This document shows, piece by piece, positions 6,319-11,498 of a stretch of 11,498 nt of DNA (position 1 is the first letter of the stretch; every line of letters starts with the position of its first letter). The stretch comes from AC-37 sp036386455. Lineage in GTDB: Bacteria; Actinomycetota; Thermoleophilia; Solirubrobacterales; Thermoleophilaceae. Position numbers and translations under genes: made by a program. The DNA lies in contig DASVVS010000018.1 in assembly GCA_036386455.1 (NCBI GenBank), positions 1 to 11,498 of the forward strand. Direction: 5' to 3'. Below the pieces are notes generated by a model. That model saw only the letters and a list, made by a program, of their open reading frames with translations. It was not told where the DNA came from and did no database searches.

Positions 6319-8163
6319 TCAGGTCCTCAGCTCGCGCACCCGCTGCGCCAGCAGGAACACGGCCAGCGCCACGAGGCCCGCCATCAGCACCGGCTTCCAG
6401 AAGTGGGCCAGCAGGATCACGCTCGCGATCAGCGCGAGCACGACGGCCACGCGGTTGACCGTCCGCACGTAGGTGGCCCGCAGTATCGACTCGCTGAGCA
6501 CGAAGGCCACGAGGAGCACGAAGCCGCCGGCCAAGGCGCGGCCGGGCGCGAACTGGATCAGCGCCACGACGCCGACCAGCAGCACGCTGAGACTCAGCGC
6601 CGCCCACAGCTCGGCCACGCGACTGAAGCGCAGGCGGGCCTCGGGCACGGGCTCGGCGGCGTTCCGGATGTGGGCCCGCGCGTCGTCGCGGCTGCCCGCG
6701 CGGAGCCGGGCCACCCGCCTGTCGAGGCCCTCGAGCACGGCCTCGTTCTCGGAGAGCTCGCGGCGCAGCTCCTTCACGCACTGGCCGAGCGTGGACACCT
6801 CGGCCGCCAGCTTGCGATGCTGCGGCGCGAGGTGCGGGTTGCCCTCCATGCTGTCGAGGCGCAGCCCGAGCCGCTGCAGCTCCGGCCCCGAGCGGGCGAT
6901 CTCCTCACGCAGCGACGACTGCTTCTCGCGCAGCGCGTCGACCTCCGCGCAGAGCAGCTCGAGCTCCACCGGCGGAGGCGGCACCTGGTCGAGCCCCGCG
7001 AACCCGAGCGGATCGAACCACGACGGGCGCGGCGAGCCGTCGCGGTTGTACATCGGCCCGGCGGGCGCGTTCTCGCCGGAGATCGGGTCCTGCGCGTAGA
7101 AGCCCCAGAGGCCGCGGTACGCCGCCACCCAGGGGGTCGCCTCCGAGATCTCGACCGGGGTCCACTCGCGCTCGTGGCCGGGGCCCACGACGACCCCGTC
7201 GCCGCGGGCGAAGTCGATGAAGGGAGCGCGGAACGGGCTGTCGCGGCGCCCTCCCTGGCCGAGCGTGCGGCGCCAGAACCTGGCCGCGACCTCGGTCGCC
7301 TCGCGCAGCCGCGCCGGGATCGGAAGCGGCACCTCCGCCTGGTACTCGCCCGCGCGGAAGTACGAGGCGTGCGATCCGGCGCCGGCGTGCACGACGGGGT
7401 GCAGCCCGTCGAGAGCGAGGTCCGCGCGGTCGTCCCAGCGGCGGCGGAGGTCCGCGCCGTGGAAGTCGTGCGACGCGTAGGCAACCCACTCGGGCACCAG
7501 CTCGCCGTCGCGCTCGTAGAGGTACACGTTCACGAGCTCCCAGTCGGACTCGTGGTCGTTGACCCCGTGGAAGCCCGAGCGCCAGTTGTTGTACGCGAAG
7601 AAGAGCCAGTACTGGCACACGGTCCAGCCCTCCTCGCGCACCACGCGGCCGTGGTACACGAAGCGCTCGTCGCGCTCCTGCATGCGGGCGTACTCGAGCA
7701 CCGCCGCGGCGGCGGCCGCCTGCGGCACCCGGCCGCGCAGCAGCAGCGTGGCCGAGAAGACGGCGTCCATCAGGCGCGGCACGAGCCCGCCGCGCGCGAG
7801 GCGCCCCAGGCCCGTGCGGAACCTGTGCGTCTGCTTGCGCCTCAGGCGAGCGAGCTCCGCCACGGCGCGGGCGCTCGCCTCGATCCCGAGCGGCGGCACG
7901 AAGCGCAGGTAGAAGATCGCCCCGAACGGAGCCGAGCGCAGCTCGAGCAGCCTCTCCATCGTCAGCTCGCCCTCGGGCACCACCTGCTCGTCGTGGTCGT
8001 CCGGGTGGTAGAGCCAGAGGCTGCACGAGCCGACGTAGCGCTCCACGTCCATCGGGAAGAACTGCTCGCCCGCCGTGAAGCGCACGACCGGCTCGAACGC
8101 GCGTAGCAGCTCGAGGTCAGTCGCCGTCGATGGGATTCCGGGTCGGTCGTCCGAGCTGGACAT
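6319..8163 (-). CDS. Vps62-like domain protein with coiled coil and four C-terminal membrane helices
   Basis: This is an uncharacterised 614-residue protein. Near residues 20-45 it has E-P-V-V-R-F-x5-F-F-P-M-D-V-E. A central region carries Y185-W-L-F-F-A-Y-N, then H204-E-S-D-W-E209, W-V-A-Y-A-S-H-D, H-P-V-V-H and A-G-S-H265-A-S-Y-F. This set resembles the Vps62-related (DUF946-type) domain known from fungi and plants, so the family call rests on motif pattern only. Residues about 398-488 are charged and heptad-like, likely a coiled coil. Four hydrophobic helices follow near 514-535, 541-560, 570-590 and 592-610. There is no N-terminal signal, so the large domain is probably cytoplasmic on a C-terminal membrane anchor. 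The conserved acidic, histidine and tryptophan residues look like a binding or active site, but I cannot assign a reaction. ATG 8163 lies 47 bases inside the upstream gene, suggesting coupling. It converges on the ATP-grasp gene with 22 bases between. Confidence 0.8.
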   Translation of the reverse strand: MSSSDDRPGIPSTATDLELLRAFEPVVRFTAGEQFFPMDVERYVGSCSLWLYHPDDHDEQVVPEGELTMERLLELRSAPFGAIFYLRFVPPLGIEASARAVAELARLRRKQTHRFRTGLGRLARGGLVPRLMDAVFSATLLLRGRVPQAAAAAAVLEYARMQERDERFVYHGRVVREEGWTVCQYWLFFAYNNWRSGFHGVNDHESDWELVNVYLYERDGELVPEWVAYASHDFHGADLRRRWDDRADLALDGLHPVVHAGAGSHASYFRAGEYQAEVPLPIPARLREATEVAARFWRRTLGQGGRRDSPFRAPFIDFARGDGVVVGPGHEREWTPVEISEATPWVAAYRGLWGFYAQDPISGENAPAGPMYNRDGSPRPSWFDPLGFAGLDQVPPPPVELELLCAEVDALREKQSSLREEIARSGPELQRLGLRLDSMEGNPHLAPQHRKLAAEVSTLGQCVKELRRELSENEAVLEGLDRRVARLRAGSRDDARAHIRNAAEPVPEARLRFSRVAELWAALSLSVLLVGVVALIQFAPGRALAGGFVLLVAFVLSESILRATYVRTVNRVAVVLALIASVILLAHFWKPVLMAGLVALAVFLLAQRVRELRT

Positions 8164-8554
8164 TCTCCGTGTACCTGAGGCCGAAGGCGATCTGCACGTC
8201 GAGCGGGCTCAGCGCGAGCACGGCGAACGAGCTCACCGCCATGTCCACGTAGTTCGGGTCGTCGAAGAACAGGTAGCGCAGTATCTGGTGCATGAGCGCG
8301 ACGACCGCCCACGTCATCAGCGCGGTCCATCCCCACGCGTCGAGCCGGAACGCGCCGACCGCCGCCGCGAGCGCGCCCGCTCCGAGCACGAGGTGGAAGA
8401 CCCCGTCCGCGGTCCGCTCCGCGCCGCCGTCCTGGATCGCGAGCACGCCGTAGACGGCGCTGTAGATCGCGATCCCGAGCGCCAGGAAGGTCACGAGCGT
8501 GACCGACACGGGCCGCCGTCCCTTCACCTTGCCGGCCGCGCCGCGCTCCTCCAC
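8117..8554 (-). CDS. Small multi-pass membrane protein of unknown function
   Basis: This 145-residue protein starts at GTG 8554 and has about four hydrophobic helices, near residues 17-40, 49-67, 73-94 and 104-122. An R-R-P-V-S-V motif precedes helix 1 and a basic N-terminus (K9-V-K11-G-R-R) suggests the N-terminus is inside. Between helices 3 and 4 is H-Q-I-L-R-Y-L-F-F-D-D-P-N-Y. I do not recognise a named family. The last 47 bases overlap the start of the Vps62-like gene in another frame, so the two are very likely one operon and may act together at the membrane. The GTG start is supported by a TAGGCT hexamer exactly 6 bases upstream, the geometry of a leaderless promoter, and by the lack of any Shine-Dalgarno sequence. 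Upstream, after a 37-base gap, is the capA-like gene on the same strand. Confidence 0.78.
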   Translation of the reverse strand: MEERGAAGKVKGRRPVSVTLVTFLALGIAIYSAVYGVLAIQDGGAERTADGVFHLVLGAGALAAAVGAFRLDAWGWTALMTWAVVALMHQILRYLFFDDPNYVDMAVSSFAVLALSPLDVQIAFGLRYTENVQLGRPTRNPIDGD

Positions 8555-8560
8555 GCGCGA

Positions 8561-8566
8561 AGCCTA
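8561..8566 (-). promoter_or_regulatory. Candidate leaderless -10 element (TAGGCT) for the small membrane protein gene
   Basis: On the minus strand TAGGCT is followed by 6 bases (TCGCGC) and then GTG 8554. With standard -10 geometry, transcription would begin at the G of the start codon. It shares the 10-mer TAGGCTTCGC with the element before the capA-like gene. The usual -35 position would fall inside the capA terminator hairpin, so no separate -35 can be proposed. Confidence 0.5.
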
Positions 8567-8572
8567 GGGAAA

Positions 8573-8590
8573 GGCCGGCCTCGTCCGGCC
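8573..8590 (-). terminator. Intrinsic terminator after the capA-like gene
   Basis: Directly after the TAG stop (8594-8592) the minus strand has GGCCGG, a 6-base loop ACGAGG, then CCGGCC followed by TTTCCCT. A 6-bp all-GC stem with a short T run fits a GC-rich intrinsic terminator. The T run (3 bases) is weak, so efficiency is uncertain. It separates capA from the next gene on the same strand, consistent with that gene having its own -10 element. Confidence 0.5.
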
Positions 8591-8591
8591 G

Positions 8592-9629
8592 CTACCGGAG
8601 CGGGACGACGCGCTCCGAGTGGCCGGCGACCCGGATCGTGCGGCCGCGCGACGTGCCGCGCGCGCGCACGACGGCGTAGTCCGACCGGCGCACGTGGATC
8701 GGCAGATACCGGACGCGGCGCGCCGCGACGCCGGATGCGCCGACGCGCAGGTCGATCAGCGCGATCAGGCCGTCCTGCGAGGCGGCCGGGCAGCACGCGG
8801 AGCTCTGGTCCGAGACGAGGTTCCCCTCGCCGAAGACCACCGGCTTGCCGTTGATCCAGCGGATCGGCTGCACGACGTGGGCGTGCTGGCCCACCACCGC
8901 CGTGATCAGCTCCGAGCGCGTGAGGGTCGCGGCCAGCGATCGCTGGGACGGGCTCGGGGAGCTGCGGTACTCGTCGCCCCAGTGGAGGTTGACGATCACC
9001 GCGTGCGCGCCCGCGCGCCGGGCGCGCTCGGCCTCGCGGAGTATCCGCCGGGGGCTGGCGATGTTGACCATCCACGGGTGCCGCGCGCGCTGACCGTTGG
9101 TGAGGGCCGTGTAGGCGAGAAAGGCGACCCGCACGCCCTTGGCCTCGAGGATCGTGGGCCTGAGCGACTCCGACCGCTTCCGGTACGAGCCCGTCCGCCG
9201 TACGCCGTGGCGCTTGAGCGCGGCGAGCGTCGTCCTGACGCCGCGCTCGCCGGCGTCGAGGGTGTGGTTCGAGGCCGTGCTGCACACGTCCCAGCCCGTC
9301 GCCCGGATCGCCGCCGCGAGGGCGACCGGCGTGCGAAAGCTCGGGTAGCTCCGCGGGCGACCGGGGGTGAGCGGCGTCTCCACGTGACAGAGCGCCAGAT
9401 CCGCCCCCGCGATCAGCGGCCTGACCTTCCTGAACAGCGGGCGGAAGTCGTACCGGCGCCCGCCGCCGTGGGCGAGGGCCTGCCGCCACACCGGGGTGTG
9501 GATGAGGAGGTCGCCGCTGGCCGCGATGGAGAGGCGCGTGCCCTCGGCCGGCTCCGCGGCGGATCCGGCCGGCGCCACGAGGAGGCAGGCCGCCGCGGTC
9601 GCGGCGGCGAATCGAGCTGTCCGGCTCAT
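8592..9629 (-). CDS. Secreted CapA family protein (PGA_cap-type metallophosphoesterase fold)
   Basis: This 345-residue protein has a Sec signal peptide (S-R-T-A-R-F n-region, hydrophobic core, probable cut near A24-A25). The CapA fold follows with its signatures in order: S38-G39-D40-L-L-I-H44, C81-H82-V-E84-T-P86-L, A119-S120-N121-H122-x-L-D125, N214-L-H216-W-G-D219-E-Y, V-G-Q-H249-A-H251-V-V-Q-P and F266-G-E-G-N270. The D/H/N/E positions match the calcineurin-like metal site of the family. CapA (PgsA) proteins act in poly-gamma-glutamate capsule synthesis or anchoring, but stand-alone secreted members such as this one have no proven role; no capB or capC is in the window. Length is typical. 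ATG 9629 is supported by the signal peptide and by TAGGCT exactly 6 bases upstream. A hairpin terminator follows the stop. The CocE-like gene is divergent, with 55 bases between starts. Confidence 0.93.
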   Translation of the reverse strand: MSRTARFAAATAAACLLVAPAGSAAEPAEGTRLSIAASGDLLIHTPVWRQALAHGGGRRYDFRPLFRKVRPLIAGADLALCHVETPLTPGRPRSYPSFRTPVALAAAIRATGWDVCSTASNHTLDAGERGVRTTLAALKRHGVRRTGSYRKRSESLRPTILEAKGVRVAFLAYTALTNGQRARHPWMVNIASPRRILREAERARRAGAHAVIVNLHWGDEYRSSPSPSQRSLAATLTRSELITAVVGQHAHVVQPIRWINGKPVVFGEGNLVSDQSSACCPAASQDGLIALIDLRVGASGVAARRVRYLPIHVRRSDYAVVRARGTSRGRTIRVAGHSERVVPLR

Positions 9630-9635
9630 CGGCGA

Positions 9636-9641
9636 AGCCTA
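9636..9641 (-). promoter_or_regulatory. Candidate leaderless -10 element (TAGGCT) for the capA-like gene
   Basis: On the minus strand TAGGCT is followed by 6 bases (TCGCCG) and then ATG 9629, placing the predicted transcription start on the A of ATG. The sequence and spacing are the same as for the gene starting at 8554. No Shine-Dalgarno-like sequence lies between the hexamer and the ATG. Confidence 0.5.
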
Positions 9642-9672
9642 AAGAGGAGGAGCGCGGCCACGGCGGCCACGG

Positions 9673-9678
9673 TAGGTT
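9673..9678 (+). promoter_or_regulatory. Candidate leaderless -10 element (TAGGTT) for the CocE-like gene
   Basis: TAGGTT is followed by 6 bases (GATCGG) and then GTG 9685, so the predicted transcription start coincides with the G of the start codon. Just upstream is a tandem GCGGCCACG pair (about 9653-9670) that could be a regulator site or chance in GC-rich DNA. The region is shared with the divergent capA-like promoter 31 bases away. Confidence 0.5.
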
Positions 9679-9684
9679 GATCGG

Positions 9685-11498
9685 GTGAGGATCTCGCGCG
9701 CGCTGTGTCTCGCCGTCACCGTCACGCTCGCCGCGTGCCCGGCGGCGCTCGCGGCCAGCGCGCCGGACGCCGGGCGCGCGTTCAAGCCGCCGCCGCTCCC
9801 GGAGGCGAGGTACGAGGTCGCCGCGCCGGCCCAGGACAACGGCCAGATCCGGATCGTGCGCGCCGCCGACGGCGTGGATCTGTACACCGAGACGTGGCTC
9901 CCCGCGCCCAAGGACGGCGCGACGCCCCCGAAGCGCGTACCGGTGGTGACCCAGTACTCGCCCTACTCGACCAAGGGCTCGCCGGAGAACGCGGAGCGCA
10001 TGCGGCTGCTCGTGAGCCGCGGCTACGCGTACACGCAGGCGCACGTGCGCGGGTCGGGCGGCTCCGGCGGCTGCATCGAGCAGACCGCCGGGAACGAGGT
10101 CGACGACGGCGCGCGCATCGTCGAGGACGCCGGCGAGAGGGCGCCCTGGTCGTCCCGGCGCGTCGGCCTGTACGGCATCTCCTACCGGGGCGGCACGCAG
10201 ATCGCGACGGCCACGGGTCCCGACCGCGACCGGCTCGAGACGCTCAGGGCGATCGTGGTGGGCGCGCCGGTCGCGAGCGCGTACGAGTTCTTCGCGCACG
10301 ACGGCGTGCCGCACCTGGCGCAGGGCTCCGCGAACGTGCTCGCCTACTCGCTCGCGCTCTCGTCGCCGTATGACTCGCCGGAGAGGCTCCCCGAGCGGCC
10401 GGGCTGCCAGCCGCAGATCCTCGCCGACTCGCTCGACCTCAGCGGCAACTACACGCCCCACTTCGCGGCGCGCGACCACTCGCGCCACCTCGGGCGGCTC
10501 CGCGCCGCCACGCTCATGTGGCACGGGCACGCGGACACCCGCGTCTCGCCCCACGGCCAGATCGGGCTGTTCGACGGCATTCCGAAGCGCGTGCCGAAGC
10601 GCGGGTTCTTCGGCGTCTGGGAGCACGAGCACCCGGATCGCTTCCGCTCGAACACGCCGGAGCCGCGCCGCGACTGGGAGCGGATCGACTGGGACGCGAT
10701 CTCCGTCGCGTGGTACGAGCGCTATCTGCGCGGGCGCCGCAACCGTGTCGAGTCCTGGCCGGTGGCGCAGGTGCAGGGGACCGACGGCCAGTGGCGGGCG
10801 GCGGGCGACTGGCCGCGCGAGCCCGGCGGGTCCGCTCGCGAGCTGCTGCTGGGACCCGGCGCGACGCTCGGAGTCAGGAACCCGGCCGGCGCGACCCCCT
10901 ACACGGAGGCGGGGCTGCCGGACCTCTCGCTCGACGGCTACACGCAGCCCCCCGGAACCGCAGCGGTCTTCACCACGCCGCCGCTCGCCGAGCGGCTGGA
11001 GGTCTACGGGGCGCCCGAGCTGCGGCTGTGGCTCGAGCTCGACCGACCCGACGCGCACGTGGCGGTCAAGGTCGAGGCGCTCGACGCCGCGGGCAACCGC
11101 GCCATGCCCGAGGCGCGCACCGTCGGCGCACGATCGATGCAGCACCTCGCGCCGTTCGACGCCGGCCGCTTCCGCCAGGCGCAGGGTGAGCCGGCGCCCG
11201 TCGGCCGGCCGTTCGCCGTCACCGTCCGCCTCGACCCCACCGACCTGGTCGTGCCGCGCGGCGGGCGGCTGCGGGTCACGGTCACGGGCTCGGTCCAGGC
11301 CTACGACGGGCTCGACGGCCTCTCCGAGGGCGCGGGCGTGCTCGTGCAGGGCCCGACCGCTCCGTCGGGGAGCGCGACGGGCGTGACGATCCTCCACTCC
11401 TGCGCGCATCCGAGCGCACTGCGCTTCACGACGCCCGGCTCCGGCTCGGCGCTGATCGACGTGCGCGAGCGCGATCAGGAGAAGGCGAAGCTGGGAGC
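9685..11498 (+). CDS. Secreted CocE/NonD family hydrolase (X-Pro dipeptidyl-peptidase S15-like), 3'-truncated
   Basis: The frame is open from GTG 9685 to the window end: 604 complete codons and no stop, so the C-terminus is missing. Residues 1-24 are an export signal. L15-A16-A17-C18 also fits a lipobox, so the product could be a lipoprotein rather than a free secreted enzyme. The alpha/beta-hydrolase domain begins near residue 55 with R-A-A-D-G-V-D-L. The nucleophile elbow is G164-I-S166-Y-R-G, preceded by an R-G-S-G-G-S-x-G segment. D284 in G-H-A-D-T-R-V-S and H314 or H316 in W-E-H-E-H-P would complete the triad. Residues about 410-580 form the jelly-roll C-terminal domain of the family (G-A-P-E-L-R-L-W-L-E; D-P-T-D-L-V-V-P-R-G). 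Relatives hydrolyse esters, amides or X-Pro peptides; the substrate here cannot be read from sequence. The divergent capA-like gene and the -10-like TAGGTT support the start. Confidence 0.9.
   Translation, partial: MRISRALCLAVTVTLAACPAALAASAPDAGRAFKPPPLPEARYEVAAPAQDNGQIRIVRAADGVDLYTETWLPAPKDGATPPKRVPVVTQYSPYSTKGSPENAERMRLLVSRGYAYTQAHVRGSGGSGGCIEQTAGNEVDDGARIVEDAGERAPWSSRRVGLYGISYRGGTQIATATGPDRDRLETLRAIVVGAPVASAYEFFAHDGVPHLAQGSANVLAYSLALSSPYDSPERLPERPGCQPQILADSLDLSGNYTPHFAARDHSRHLGRLRAATLMWHGHADTRVSPHGQIGLFDGIPKRVPKRGFFGVWEHEHPDRFRSNTPEPRRDWERIDWDAISVAWYERYLRGRRNRVESWPVAQVQGTDGQWRAAGDWPREPGGSARELLLGPGATLGVRNPAGATPYTEAGLPDLSLDGYTQPPGTAAVFTTPPLAERLEVYGAPELRLWLELDRPDAHVAVKVEALDAAGNRAMPEARTVGARSMQHLAPFDAGRFRQAQGEPAPVGRPFAVTVRLDPTDLVVPRGGRLRVTVTGSVQAYDGLDGLSEGAGVLVQGPTAPSGSATGVTILHSCAHPSALRFTTPGSGSALIDVRERDQEKAKLG

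Noticed and set aside
6403..8106. A 567-codon open frame on the plus strand opposite the Vps62-like gene
   Set aside because: The composition is His/Arg/Val/Glu-rich with no recognisable motif, whereas the minus-strand frame has coherent motifs, a coiled coil and membrane helices.
8592..9629. A poly-gamma-glutamate capsule operon suggested by CapA
   Set aside because: No CapB-like ligase or CapC-like membrane partner is in the window, the gene has its own promoter-like element and terminator, and CapA-family proteins often occur alone.
9643..9650. AGAGGAGG on the plus strand as a ribosome binding site for the CocE-like gene
   Set aside because: It lies 34 bases upstream of GTG 9685 and no in-frame start follows it at a usable distance; it also lies in the capA-like promoter region.
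9705..11386. Two overlapping plus-strand open frames (9705-10373 and 10370-11386) that could be read as a pair of genes
   Set aside because: Both are off-frame to the CocE/NonD protein, whose continuous GTG-started frame contains the catalytic Ser, Asp and His motifs and runs to the window end.
8524..11409. A 961-codon open frame on the minus strand, antisense to the CocE-like gene and running into the capA-like region
   Set aside because: Its translation is Arg/Ala/Gly/Pro-rich without domains and it lies opposite a clear alpha/beta-hydrolase frame; it is a shadow of high GC at third codon positions.

Overview
The window is very GC-rich DNA with dense, non-Shine-Dalgarno gene starts, GTG and TTG initiators, and long open frames antisense to real genes. 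Together with the protein families present (LemA next to DUF2207, a CapA with an actinobacterial-style C-terminal half, a DcsG-like ATP-grasp protein, a secreted CocE/NonD hydrolase), this points to a high-GC actinomycete. Thermoleophilia (Solirubrobacterales-like) is my best guess; that placement is inference from sequence style, not from a marker gene. I see no rRNA, tRNA, CRISPR array, insertion sequence, phage gene or defence system, and no gene-free stretch longer than about 60 bases.

Layout. (1) 1-1319, plus strand: the 3' part of a small cupin protein, then a YihY/BrkB-family membrane protein 11 bases later. (2) 1335-3787, minus strand: lemA-type gene followed by a DUF2207 membrane protein with a poly-glycine tail. 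These two look translationally coupled, and the DUF2207 protein probably starts at a CTG that overlaps the lemA stop. (3) 3830-6296, plus strand: a secreted YncE/YVTN-like beta-propeller protein followed after 4 bases by an ATP-grasp ligase of the O-ureido-serine cyclo-ligase type, probably starting at TTG. (4) 6319-8554, minus strand: a small multi-pass membrane protein whose 3' end overlaps by 47 bases a 614-residue protein with a Vps62-like domain, a coiled coil and four C-terminal membrane helices. (5) 8592-9629, minus strand: a secreted CapA-family protein with a hairpin terminator directly after its stop. (6) 9685 to the window end, plus strand: a secreted CocE/NonD (S15-like) hydrolase, cut by the window edge.

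Eight of the ten genes encode membrane or exported proteins, so this is an envelope-oriented stretch of housekeeping and accessory genes rather than one pathway. The most interesting regulatory signal is a repeated hexamer of the form TAGGCT/TAGGTT. It sits exactly 6 bases before three start codons, with a TAGACT 9 bases before a fourth. This is the spacing expected of a -10 element driving leaderless transcripts. I did not find a clearly novel biological system; the least explained genes are the bacterial Vps62-like membrane protein with its overlapping partner, and the pairing of a secreted propeller with a cytoplasmic ATP-grasp enzyme.
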